A stretch of DNA of 64,000 nt from Reticulitermes speratus (lineage: Eukaryota; Arthropoda; Insecta; Blattodea; Rhinotermitidae). Numbering within the stretch: position 1 is the stretch's first letter; each line of letters starts with the position of its first letter. Both the position numbers and the translations under genes were made by a program. Shown here piece after piece: positions 1 through 9,396 of this stretch. The notes beneath the pieces are model-generated. The model worked only from the letters and a program-made list of their open reading frames with translations, was not told the DNA's origin and searched no databases. The stretch covers positions 26,473,521 through 26,537,520 of the forward strand of contig JAJKFL010000042.1 of the NCBI GenBank assembly GCA_021186555.1, written 5' to 3'.

Positions 1-533
1 CCAACAGTATTACCACTACAACATGATGCTCTTCCATAATTTATGAAGATGACACAAATTATCCTGCTGTCTCCAGTTTGGTGTTACAAGATGCCAGCTC
101 TCCGAATAGGGTATGGACTGGTACTTGTTTAGCTTCCCGCAAGAACTATCAATCTAACACCTCTTGACCTACGTCACTGAAATAAAGGTACGCAGTAAGA
201 CCATAAGAGTATTATGCGTCGTGGACTTTGTCATTATTTGTTTCCACTTATGTGCCAGTTTAGTTCATTTCATATCATTTAGATATTTGCGTGTCATTAC
301 GTCCAGTGTTTGTTGTTTCCTATAGCAAAAGCTCATTTCTCACAGCCATATCGTATATTGCGGGATTGTTTGAGTTATTCCAGAGGGACAAACGAAGCAG
401 TGTCAAATTTATAGTGCTGTTACAAGAAGTATGTTCTAGAAATCAGAGTTTTTGTCGTAACTGCGTCATCGTTCTGCTCTTCCATGTCGTTAGGACTACC
501 AGCGCATGTAGTTTTCCACGTAACAACTAGGAT
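1..533. other. unassigned sequence
   Basis: No gene or repeat is recognised. A 79-codon open frame at 291-530 (+) has no recognisable domain and is of chance length. Confidence 0.5.
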
Positions 534-712
534 TGGCTGTGCCATGCTCAAGCAGTTCGTCGCCGGCGTTCCACCTTCGAGGCCCGGGGTTTATCCCTTA
601 CAGTCCATGTGGTATTTGTGGTAGAAATAGTTGCACCGGGTTAGGTTTTGTCTTTGAACATCGGTGTTCCATTTGTCAGTATCATTCCGCCAGTGCTCCA
701 TACATTTCGTTC
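534..712 (+). repeat. SINE family A, diverged copy
   Basis: The copy opens with a decayed tRNA-like head (GGCTGTGCCATGCTCAAGC). It continues into the body shared with better copies at 3537, 4184 and 52050, including the words CCATGTGG and ATTTGTGGTAGA and a final CCGCCAGTGCTCCAT. It is the most diverged of the four copies and lacks the GGGGCCC end block and A tail. Confidence 0.6.
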
Positions 713-734
713 GTCTACCAACGGCTCTATATTA

Positions 735-1056
735 AGGTAAAGGTAAAGCAATCCCTCTACGAGCCTGGACAGGCCCTTAGGGTTCCAGGAAGTTGAGGCT
801 CCCAGATTTCTAAACCATCAGCACATGAAGGTGGTAAGGTTGTCATCCCTACGCACCGGCCACCTTTACCCCCCAGGAATATTTCCTGGGGGGTAAAGGT
901 ACTCATTTCTGTTAGAGGCTGAGTAGACCCCAGGGCCATAGTGCGACCGAAAGGATTATGTCAATGAAAAATTCCAATGACACCATCGGGAATCGAACAC
1001 GCGACCTTCCGGCTTGTAACACAGTGCCTCAACCAACTGCGCCACCGCGTGCCCCC
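735..1056 (-). repeat. SINE family B with 13-bp target duplication
   Basis: Read on the minus strand, the element starts with a tRNA-like head: box A region GGTGGCGCAGTTGG near 1030-1045, then a box B-like GTGTTCGATTCCC near 990-1005. The 13-bp sequence CGGCTCTATATTA lies immediately on both sides (722-734 and 1057-1069). This is a perfect target-site duplication and fixes both ends. The body is shared with the copy at 60908-61200. It contains an internal fold-back of the CCCCCCAGGAATATTTCCTG type around 869-890. tRNA-headed SINEs are non-autonomous and are transcribed by RNA polymerase III from the internal boxes. Confidence 0.85.
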
Positions 1057-1340
1057 CGGCTCTATATTATCTTAGCAATTGACAGCTTCAATAAATAAAA
1101 CGCTTCTGTCTGTGACGTTTCAGAACCACCGTTTTTCATTTAATTACTGCCGCCACAACCACTTTGTAATTACTCCACAATTTTATGGAGAATAATTGCA
1201 GAAGTGCGAGTTGCATGGTTGCAACTTTACAATGAGTACAATTACTCCGATATTGAAGGGTGCAGTGGGTCATTTAGCTGAGACAGAACAGTTTTGCTCG
1301 CATCATTTAAATTTATTTCGGTCTTGGCACTACTGATTTC

Positions 1341-1640
1341 GGGGCTGGCATAGCGTAGTCGGTATAGTGACTAGGCTATGAGCTAGCTGAACAGTCCTGT
1401 GTTCGATACCTGGCAGGAATAAGATACTCTCTCTTCTGCAAAACGTCCGTACCGTCTCTGGGGCCCACAAAGTCTCCTAGTTCGTGGCTTCTTTCCCGGG
1501 CTAAAAGGGCTGGGATGTGAGGCTGACCGAACCGCTCCACCTAATGCCGAGATTAAGAATGAGTGGTGTTGTATCTCTGCCCCCCGTTGTTTCAGGACGT
1601 TCACGTGGGCAACTTGTCTTTTATCTTGACCGATCGACAT
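1341..1640 (+). repeat. SINE family D
   Basis: A tRNA-like head (GGCATAGCGTAGTCGGTA, then TGTTCGATACCTGGCAGG) is followed by the family body CTCTGGGGCCCAC, AAAAGGGCTGGG and GAATGAGTGG. The same body recurs at 12670, 15520, 15890, 50229, 51555, 55100 and 61888 (+) and on the minus strand at 22690 and 27020. The 3' end is not sharply defined. Confidence 0.6.
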
Positions 1641-2655
1641 GTTGACCCCGTCAGCACATATTTTGGTATAAAATTTCGTGTAAAGAATTTAAACAGAACA
1701 TAAGTGGCATTTTGTTCATCCTTTTATAATTGGCATCTGTGTATCTTGCCACATAAGTCTTTCCTTGTTCTGCGTTTGACTTCAGTATACGTGAAAGGAC
1801 AGACACTGTTGCCGTTACTGAATTGAGTCACTGAAGTAGTACAAACAACGTTTCATTAGGCACAACCATCTGAACTACGTGCAAAGAGATGCAAGCCCAC
1901 GCAACGGCGCGTTTACAGTGCATTTCCAGACGCTATTAAAATACCAGAAAAAAGGGAGTCAGCGATAGACCTGGGTCATCTTCAGGGTAAACAGTTCTTG
2001 GACTGCGTAGCCCTGCAGGTGATGGAACTGCATTCCTTCGCACGGTATGGCATTCCAAAGAATTGAATATTCCAGCAGATCTCAGCGAGTGGTAAATTGG
2101 GCCTGCCTGTTAATTATGACAAAATTGTGCGCCAAATGTACACTCTGTGCAAGAGAAATCAAGCACTTAAAATGGTCTTAAACCGGAAGTGACGTCAGAG
2201 TACAGCTGCCATCATAATTCCATTCTTCTATAATTTCCCTGTATTTTGCCCGTTTGTGGGTTTTCCGTGCCTTACGTTCGTTACAGATATTTACGTTAGA
2301 TTTCTCTTAACCGAAGACAGATGTGGCCGCCTTGTTTGAAGATACACGTGGATTAAAGTATGTTTATTTTTCGAGACATGTTACTAGGTTATCCGCGGCG
2401 AAACGTAGATGAAAAGTGCAATTCGTGTTCAATGGTAGCGGAGAGGACCAAGGCAGGAGACTGGTGTTCCTCGAAGATGAAGTATGCTAGTCCAAGTCTT
2501 ACTATCGTAATAATTTTCGGTAACATGTTGTATTGGCAGAAATACTACTTTAAACTGTGCAGTTATATTATTTAATACAGTGCTTCAAAAGGTATTTATT
2601 TGTGCTGATTTGGCGAGGATGGAAGTGCGAATGAAGCAGACGTTTATGTGATTTG
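1641..2655. other. unassigned sequence
   Basis: Nothing is recognised. A 71-codon frame at 2360-2575 (+) has no family resemblance. A hammerhead-like half (TCATCTTCAGGG) at 1977-1988 lacks its partner. Confidence 0.5.
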
Positions 2656-2659
2656 TGTT

Positions 2660-3080
2660 GTTATTGGCATTTGTGGTGAAGGATCCGAATTTGGAAGTGA
2701 CTGTAGACAGTTTTATTTGATCTCCACGCCACGTTATAACGTTTTATTTGAGGACCTATTGAAACACCAAACGATCCAGCTGAGGAAGTGTGGTATGGTC
2801 TGTCACGTGTGGATGAAGTATTGAACAGCTGCAACTCTGTACAGCTCCTTGTGCTCCCCCACGAGCTGTTTGGAACAAACTTCTGGGCAGATCTCCCTGT
2901 TTCCAAATTTTCATCAAGAATCTGATGAATCGTCTTAGGTTAATGTGCAGTTGATCCTCCATCAGTTTCAGGATCAGGCGACTGTTCCTGAGCACCAGTT
3001 CCCGAAATTTTGCAACTGTCCCTGGATTTCGCGTAGTTGACGGCCGCCCACGCCTTACATCATCTTAAAGGTCCCTGCGC
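2660..3080 (-). pseudogene. mariner-family transposase fragment
   Basis: Conceptual translation of the minus strand, with frame changes, follows the order of a mariner transposase. The N-terminal to middle part reads GRPST-like, then RNPETVAKVRELVL-like, then RRLILKLMEDQLHINL near 2960-2930. After it come ICPEVCSKQ/KFVPNSS-like residues near 2890, then a WCF-like motif at about 2755. The last block is GPQIKRYNVAWRSNKTVY near 2747-2694. The family order (helix-turn-helix linker, the KFVP segment, the catalytic GDESW region, then DPQTKRQ) is recognisable, but the catalytic GDES segment is degenerate and at least three frameshifts are needed. The C-terminal third is missing. It is an inactive fragment of a DNA transposon of the Tc1/mariner superfamily. 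I saw no terminal inverted repeats. Confidence 0.7.
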
Positions 3081-3089
3081 CCGTCTCTG

Positions 3090-3536
3090 AAAAGACACGC
3101 GTATGGGACAGAGCTTCATTTCCATGATCAGTTTGAAGAATTTTGCTTGTTCCTTCACATGTTTTCCCGCATTTCAAATAAAACGTGGATGTTCTCTCGC
3201 TGCTGCATTACAACAAAGAAAAAGCGCGGGGCTGCTGCAGGCAAAACTGATTGAGCTAGAGCTTTCTTCCACTAATCCCTGGCAGTTATAACGTGAACTA
3301 ACATAAAACCGCTGCAGTTGGTTTATGCGCCAAATCATACGTGCGCGGTGGCATCAGACCCCGAAATTTGTTTTGATGTATACGTAAACGGCAATTCCAT
3401 CCCTGGAAATCCCGTCAAAATTTGACTTGCAGTTTAATGGCGCAAATTGAATTTATTAGCGAGCTCGTAAAACGTCACACCGAAGTAGTGAACCTTCAAA
3501 ATCTCATGTTTGAGTTATGAGGTAAGCCACTGTTTT
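3090..3536. other. unassigned sequence
   Basis: No repeat or gene is recognised. A 62-codon frame at 3103-3291 (+) is probably chance. Confidence 0.45.
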
Positions 3537-3818
3537 GGCCGTGCCATGGCTTAGGCGGTAGTCGCCAGCCTCTCACCGCAGAGGCCCGTGTTCGATCCCG
3601 GGTCAGTCCATGTGGGATTTGTGGTGGAGAAAGTGGCACTGGGACAGTATTTTCCCCGAGTACTTCGGTTTTCCCCTGTCAATTTCATTCCACCGGCGCT
3701 CCATTACACGGAAAAACGAACATAAACTATCGTCTTCTTCACAGGGTTGCACAATAAGCCTCAAGGCTGCGGTGCGTCCATAGCATCTGCTGCGGGGCCC
3801 TTCACCAAAAAAAAAAAA
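3537..3818 (+). repeat. SINE family A with A tail
   Basis: The tRNA-like head has a box A region TGGCTTAGGCGGTAG and a box B GTTCGATCCC. The body contains CCATGTGGGATTTGTGGTGG, CATTCCACCGGCGCTCCATT and GCACAATAAGCCTCAAGGCT, and ends GCTGCGGGGCCCTTCACC followed by 12 A residues. It is the most complete plus-strand copy in the window. An almost identical copy lies 366 bp downstream in the opposite orientation. Confidence 0.85.
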
Positions 3819-4183
3819 TTGTTTTAGATTCTTTCATACTTCGTGCACTTTCTAAGACAGTTCATCTTTCCTCAGACATTGAGGAAGGAAGAAATAAAAA
3901 TAAACATCAACTATAAAAGAAAAACAATAAAAAAGATCGCAGATACACTTCGAACATTCTTTAAACACAGTGCAGTTCAAGAGGCAGTTGCAGACTGATG
4001 CATCGGCAGATTTTGGTCGTTTCCTGCCTTTACATACCTCGAGATTTTTGCGTGCCTGGCATGTCAAGCTGCATTGTGTTATTTCTAATATGTAATTACA
4101 GACGAGCAGGTTACGGTCATAACCCAAGCGAATCTAGACGGACGATGTCACTCGCTGTGAAATGGAAGAGGTGGTGTGTGTGT
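3819..4183. other. unassigned spacer between two inverted SINEs
   Basis: AT-rich sequence between the plus-strand and minus-strand family A SINEs. Open frames here run into the SINE and have no recognisable domain. Confidence 0.5.
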
Positions 4184-4411
4184 GAAGGGCCCCGCAGCAG
4201 ATGCTACGGTCGCACCGCAGCCTTGAGGCTTATTGTGCAACCCTGTGATGAAGATAATTACTGGAGCACCGGTGGAATGAAATTGACAGGGGAAACCCGA
4301 AGTCCTAGGGCCACTTTGTCCACCACAAATCCCACATGGACTGACCCAGGATCGAACCCGGGCCTCCGCGGTTAGAGGCCGGCAACTAACCGCCTGAGCC
4401 ATGCACGGCCC
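4184..4411 (-). repeat. SINE family A, minus strand
   Basis: The reverse complement reads GGCCGTGCATGGCTCAGGCG, then box B GGTTCGATCCTGGG, the shared body, and a GCGGGGCCCTTCACAC end. It pairs with the copy at 3537-3818, so a transcript across both could fold into a duplex of more than 200 bp. Confidence 0.85.
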
Positions 4412-4589
4412 TATGGGGAAGGTGGTACCAGCAGTTGAACAACAGGATCACTGTGAAACTGCAGTGGGTAGCATTCTTGGAACAACAGAACATCTCACCA
4501 GCCAAACGAGTCTACGCGAAACTGCGTACAGCTGGTCTTAGTACTAGCTCGGAAGTGCCCGATGTGTAAAGCATGTAGAGACAAAATAG

Positions 4590-4700
4590 CCATTTTCCGC
4601 ACTGGTGATTTAGTGGTAAGCGTATTAGCCTAGTATTCAAAATGTACTGGGTCAGGTCCGAAATCTCTCCACCAATCCCAAAACTCTGAAAGTAGTACAA
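4590..4700 (+). repeat. tRNA-like SINE head fragment
   Basis: The words GATTTAGTGGTAAGCGTA and GGGTCAGGTCCGAAATCTC resemble a decayed box A/box B pair about 45 bp apart. No intact cloverleaf can be drawn, so this is not called as a tRNA gene. Confidence 0.35.
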
Positions 4701-4759
4701 TGACAACCAGTTATCTGAAGACCGGTGTAGAACTTTTGAAACACCGCGTGCGTCAACTG

Positions 4760-5060
4760 TATAGGCTTACAGAATACACCGCCTTAGACAGTGTCAGTAT
4801 TTAAGGAACGCATGAACAGGGTATGTGGCATGCATGGGGGGAGAAGTGAAATTCGTACAGAATTTTGGTGGGAAACCTGAAAGAACGACACCACTTGGAA
4901 GACCTAGGCATGTGTGGAACGGTGATATTGAAATGGATCTTATACGTGGAATGGGATAGCATGTGTTGGATTCATCTCGCATAGGATAGGGAAGACGGTG
5001 ATGAACTTTCGGCTTCATGAGGGAATATGCTCCATTGCGTTCCTCTATGTCTATTGCGTA
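4760..5060 (+). pseudogene. LINE reverse transcriptase C-terminal tail, decayed
   Basis: Plus-strand translation across frames gives VQNFGGKPERTTPLGRPRH (about 4853-4910), then DIEMDLIRG and HVLDSSRIG. This follows the C-terminal tail of arthropod non-LTR retrotransposons: a lightly basic GKPEG(K/R)RPLGRPR block, a W..NI..DL segment, then W..LAQDR. There are stops and frameshifts, and the reverse transcriptase domain itself is absent. It is a 5'-truncated LINE relic of the kind also seen at 32765-33245. Confidence 0.55.
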
Positions 5061-6072
5061 TACTAAAATGCAAAACACGATGAAAACTTCGATATTTCAA
5101 GTGTCTTTTGTAGTGTTTGAAAAACGCGCCGTCGTGCATGCAAACATAACAGCCATTTTCTCTCGTTTGACGACAAGAAGCTATAACCATGACGTTTTGA
5201 AGTAGCACAAAAAGTATCAAGGTTGTGTACGACCTATTTTGTGCCGGTTAGACACATTGCCATGTTAGTACTTTTAATGTAAGATATCCCCGTTGGCCTA
5301 TCGATCGTAAGTATATACATTATTTAATTTTTAGAAAGAACGTGATTTGGAAACTCTGTAACTGCAATGCAAATATATTTTTAACCAAGAATGCCTGAGA
5401 CAAAAATTAATACCAATTTACGCAAAATTCTAAATTCCAAACGCTTTTCGGACTGCTGATCAAACATATAAGAAAATACAAATACTAAGAATAAAAGACG
5501 AAATTCAGTTTTTATATGTTAAAAAACAAAACCTCAACTTACAACTATATCATACTCGTATTGAATTATCTAATGTGTGGGGTAAGATATGGCATCTCAT
5601 TGAACAATCTGTAAACGAAAAATTTAAAAGATAAATTGATAAAAAAATACAAAAATATGACTTGTAAACTAAATAAATCTCGGACAGATTCGTTTAGAAA
5701 CACCAAAGAACTGATCTTCTTACCCAGGTTATTAACAGTACCAATATTGTTTTCTCAGAAGTTAATATATCTCTGCTGAACAAATGTTTAAAATACACTC
5801 TTAATCAAAAACCTACAAATTGGATAAAAACCCTAGCACTGGAACCTGAAATGGTCATTTGCTCCCTACCCATACCAGATCAGGACTATTTTCGATGGCA
5901 ATTTGCCAGAAATATAAACAAATTATACCAACGTCACCCAAAACACGAAAGCCGCAATACTATTCATCGAAAAGAACTTAATAAAGCAGATAAAAAATAA
6001 ACTAGAAAATAACAACGCGATAGTCGTTAAAGCAGACAAAGGTAATTCTGTTATCATAATATTCCAAACGAC

Positions 6073-6330
6073 TTTTTTTTCCATGGCGCAACAGCCACTA
6101 GAGGGCCAGGGTCTCCTCATTGACGAGGGTTCACGATCACATTCAGACACACCACATTCTGTAGGACTCCTCTGGACGAGTGATCATCCTGACGCAGAGA
6201 CCTCTACCTGACAACACACAACACTCACAAGAGAGAGATATCCTTGCCGTCGACGGGATTCGAACCCACAGTCCCAGCAAGCGAACGGCCGAAAACCCAC
6301 GCCTTAGACCTTGCGGCTACTGGGATCGGC
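6073..6330 (-). repeat. SINE family C inserted in the Penelope-like gene
   Basis: The minus strand reads a tRNA-like head (GGCCGATCCCAGTAGCCGCA, then box B GGGTTCGAATCCC) and ends in GCGCCATGG plus eight A residues. The flanks repeat: CCAAACGAC at 6064-6072 and CCAAAACGAC at 6331-6340. This is a target duplication of about 9 bp with one indel. Removing the SINE brings the two halves of the Penelope frame together, so it inserted after that element. Other copies lie at 46381 (-) and 61475 (+). Confidence 0.85.
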
Positions 6331-7051
6331 CCAAAACGACTACATTAAAAAAATTAATGACTTCATAGCCTCGAATCAGTTTGACACACTTTCCAAACGT
6401 CCTACTAATACGTACCATAAATCACTCGGGAACTTTAAATGTCTGTAAAACACTAATTACTGACGAACAAAAAACAAAATTAATAAATTTAAACCCTTCA
6501 TCCCCTAATATTCGCGGACTCAAAAATCCACAAACAGGAACATCCAGTTAGACCAGTAGTAAACTGTAAAAATGCCTCAGTATACAAACTAACTTTACTA
6601 ACCAACTTACCCAAATAGTTTCATTGAACTCCTCTCAGTTGATTGAAGATTTGATACAGATCAACATACATTCGTATACTAATCTCGAATATGTATGCTA
6701 ATATACCTACTGCTAATCTAAGACACGTAATAGAAGATACCCTCAACTACAATCTAACTGAAGCTAAACAAAAGCAAGAATTTCTTAAGATATACGACCT
6801 TATAATAAACCAAAATTACTTTTTTCATAATGTACCCTTTTCCATAAAAAAGAAGGGCTAGCAATGGGAGCACCATCGTCTGCATTACTGTCCGAGATTT
6901 TTTTTTTTGCTGTATATTGAATGTAATTTTGTAACCGACGTAATTACAAATAACAAAATTGTAGGTTACGTTCGATGTAAATGATGTTTTAATCGTTTAC
7001 GATCATTTAACAACGGATATAAATTTCGTTTTAGATAAATGTAATCAAATT

Positions 7052-7229
7052 CAGTCGAACCCGGTTATAACGACATCGGTTTATACGACACCTCGCCTGT
7101 TGCTTCAGATATTCCGTGGTACCAATTAATTCGTTACCATAACATTATATTTTTCGGTTATAATGACGCTCGTTTATAACGACACAAAATATTGAGTCCC
7201 TTTCATGACGTTATAACCGAGTTTCGCTG
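7052..7229. mobile_element. MITE of pogo/Tigger type
   Basis: The terminal inverted repeats are CAGTCGAACCCGGTTATAAC at the left and, read inward on the minus strand, CAGCGAAACTCGGTTATAAC at the right. A further internal TTATAACGAC/GTTATAACC set lies in the 178 bp. Ends that begin CAG and a TA at the right flank fit pogo/Tigger non-autonomous elements. It splits the Penelope-like frame. Confidence 0.7.
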
Positions 7230-7411
7230 TACATCGCAACCTGCATTTCACAATAGAATTAGAAAACGATAACAGAATTAATTACCTAGATCTTACAATT
7301 TACAGACAAACTGATACATTTGAATTTCACAGTATTAACACCGTGCATTTTCTAATCAAATAATAAAACCGACTAATGCACTATATTGACCAATTTTATT
7401 CTGGCCTGTTA

Positions 7412-7466
7412 CCCCTCACCCTACACGTGTTTCGGAACTCTAAGGTTCCATCTTCAGGGGTTGTCG
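7412..7466 (-). ncRNA. hammerhead ribozyme-like motif, all core residues present
   Basis: Minus strand: core CTGAAGA (7451-7457), one extra T, stem II GGAAC/GTTCC with a 6-nt loop, GAA, then the 8-bp palindrome ACACGTGT that can form stem III (in a dimer or as a very short hairpin). A follows at the cleavage position. ACCC before the core and GGGT after the cleavage position can pair as stem I. All residues of the minimal CUGANGA...GAA...(A-U)H core are present. It lies just past the end of the Penelope-like coding remnant, on the opposite strand. Confidence 0.6.
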
Positions 7467-7504
7467 TGTGCTACCAATTATTTACATATTAAAAACAAAT
7501 ACAC

Positions 7505-7660
7505 AATATGTACAATAGTCTGTTAAAATATAAAAAGCCATAGGTGAATGAAGTTCAAAACTCTTTTAAAAATTGTACGATGTGTACTGTAGTCTATTAG
7601 AATCTTAAAATCTCACGTAGATTATGTTTAAAAAACTGTTTTAAAAATGTTTTTTAAAAG
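7505..7660 (+). repeat. degenerate two-copy tandem repeat
   Basis: Two units of about 74 bp share TGTACAATAGTCTGTTAAAAT/TGTACTGTAGTCTATTAGAAT-type words and AAAACTCTTTTAAAAATTG/AAAACTGTTTTAAAAATG. They lie between the hammerhead-like motif and the perfect inverted repeat. Confidence 0.4.
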
Positions 7661-7866
7661 TTTTGGGCTGTTCGTAATATTCACTTTTTCACACTTTAGT
7701 CACCCCACACGCACAGCCTTGAAAAGACATACACAGTGGCATCACATCACACATGAAATGGAATACGGAGTCGAAAAAAACTGCGCCAGTAGTTCCGTAA
7801 AAAAGTGAATATTACGAACAGCCCAAAACTTTTAAAAAACATTTTTAAAACAGTTTTTTAAACATA
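7623..7866. repeat. perfect 67-bp inverted repeat
   Basis: The left arm 7623-7689 and right arm 7800-7866 are exact reverse complements over all 67 positions (ends TATGTTTAAAAA and TTTTTAAACATA), with a 110-bp spacer. The spacer contains no recognisable gene. The lack of any mismatch in an otherwise decayed region suggests a recent origin or gene conversion between arms. It may be a foldback element or MITE, although no target duplication is evident. Confidence 0.9.
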
Positions 7867-8079
7867 CACCATGATCTGTTGCCGAGGTTTAGATTGAGTG
7901 CAGACGTAACGTCCACTCCCCCATACGTGTATGCCTTCTTGTCGTGCAGACGGACACCTTGCCTTTAGTTTTGTTACTTTTACCATACTTATTTCGCCGC
8001 AGGCAGGCACGAAATACAGAGCGCCCCTCGGCCAGCCGTGTGCCTGGCCGGTGCGGATCGCAGTAGTAATGTGAGGTTC

Positions 8080-8200
8080 TTGCGGCGGTGTTAATGAAGA
8101 TTTGTCTTCTGAGATGCTTCGCCGTGTGGATGGTAAATCATTACCGACGTTTTGAAGGAGTGTGATGCCTCTATCTTCAGGGTCAAACATGTAACAATAA
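8080..8200 (-). repeat. hammerhead-bearing repeat (family HH2), diverged
   Basis: Minus strand: TTTGACC, core CTGAAGA (8173-8179), a GAGG...CTCC-type stem, then CAAAACGTCGGTAA in place of GAAACGTCGGTAA. It continues TTTACCATCCACACGGCG and a TCAGAAGAC end. The same order occurs at 43195 (-), 45250 (+) and 51793 (+). G12 of the core is lost here. Confidence 0.5.
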
Positions 8201-8565
8201 GACGTCGTGACGTCACAGACGACTGTTCATCACCCGCCACTGTGAGAATTTGAAATCTCGCACAGGAATAATTTAATTTACAGTTCTGAACTAAAAGTTA
8301 TTTTACGTTTGAAATCATTGTTTCAGATACTGAAGCAGAACTTTAGTGTTGAAACAACTCGCGTCTGATGTGAACTGACGGTAAAGACGCCCACATGTAA
8401 TGGCAATTTTATAATCCTTGGTGTTTTTTGTAGACAGGTTGTATTTTTATTTTGGTGATAGAGAGATTACATGTAATGAAATATTTTAACACGGTGTGAA
8501 AACTCTGCTGTTGACTTATTAATACCAACAACATGTGTACAATGTATGAAGTCCGCATTAGTCGT

Positions 8566-8567
<2 letters not shown>

Positions 8568-8612
<45 letters not shown>
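8568..8612. repeat. (CT)n microsatellite
   Basis: About 22 uninterrupted CT dinucleotides. Confidence 0.97.
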
Positions 8613-8621
<9 letters not shown>

Positions 8622-8950
8622 CTCGCTTGCTAATAGTGCTCAGACCGCTTCATCCAGTCGAAAGGATTTGAATAAATTTACATGAAATGAAGTGGGGAAA
8701 ATGTTCAGGTTGACGCTCGAAGGTTATGGGGACCGATTTTCTGATGCGGGTTGCCTGCAGTTAGGAGGCATGGCTGTAGCGATGGGTGAGAGAGGAGGGA
8801 GCGAGGCCAGGGGCGACAGGTCATGCAGCAGTGGTAGGTACAAATGACTACGTTAAAATTACAGCACTTCATGTGTTTGTAGTTGGATCCGTGGCTGAGG
8901 GTAGGCCTCCCCGACAGTGATTATTTGACTGGAATAGCACACATCGCAAT
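8613..8950. other. unassigned sequence
   Basis: No gene or known repeat is recognised. Locally G-rich on the plus strand at 8755-8830. Confidence 0.5.
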
Positions 8951-9396
8951 ATCCGTCCTTCCGTCCGCACGACCAGGGCGGCTCCCTATGGACGGACTCA
9001 GTGAAAATTGATATTGGGTACTTCTATGAAAATATGTCGAGAAAATTTAATTTGGTTAAAATGGGACTAAAATATCGGACACTTCACAGGCAGATATAAG
9101 TACGTTTAATTGTTGCCGGCGACATTAAATCGCCATAAAAGAGATCTGTTCTAGTGAAATTATATCAGGCTTAGTCCGTCCGTCTGCCCGCATGTATCAG
9201 CGCGGCTTCCACTGGACGGATTGCCATGAAGTTTGATATTGGGGACTTCTATGAAAAAGTGTTGAGAAAATGCGAACTTGGTTAAATTTGGGCAAAAATA
9301 TTGGGTACTTTACATGAAGCTGTAAGTACGTGTTATTGTTAACGGCGACATTAAATCACCGTAAAAGCGCTGCCTTCGAGTTAACGTGTGTCAGGC
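8951..9396 (+). repeat. tandemly duplicated dispersed repeat (family G)
   Basis: Two adjacent units, 8951-9170 and 9171-9396, share the order CCGTCCGTC-type start, CGGCT and GGACGGA. Further shared words are TGATATTGGG, ACTTCTATGAAAA, GGCGACATTAAATC, CGTAAAAG and TCAGGC. A third, single copy is at 14599-14770. A companion segment with GCGAACGCGCC follows at 9432-9475 and also at 15018-15065. The units have no long open frame. The repeat class is not identified. Confidence 0.8.

Larger units (their letters stand above)
5345..7390 (+). pseudogene. Penelope-like element reverse transcriptase, decayed and interrupted
   Basis: Plus-strand translation over several frames follows a Penelope-like retroelement polyprotein in order. 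LNKCLKYTLNQKPTNW lies near 5775-5825, FRWQFARNINKLYQRH near 5890-5935, and NNAIVVKADKGNSVIII near 6011-6060. After the interruption come NDFIASNQFDTLSKRPT (about 6355-6405), NPQTG-like PK motif remnants near 6520, and EGLAMGAPSSALLSEIF at 6852-6902. The last block is INYLDLTIYRQTDTFEF at 7276-7326. The QEG-AMG-P-S block and the KADKGN block are characteristic of Penelope RTs. The YVDD-type active-site segment at about 6973-7000 is broken by a short deletion and an Asp-to-Asn-type change. A family C SINE (6073-6330) and a small MITE (7052-7229) are inserted in the frame. No GIY-YIG endonuclease domain was found downstream. It is dead as a gene, but the reading order is clear. Confidence 0.75.

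Noticed and set aside
980-1056. Possible tRNA gene on the minus strand
   Set aside because: It is the head of a SINE with target duplications around the whole element.
1977-1990. Hammerhead box (minus strand CTGAAGATGACCC)
   Set aside because: No GAAAC partner with a pairing stem within 60 bases.
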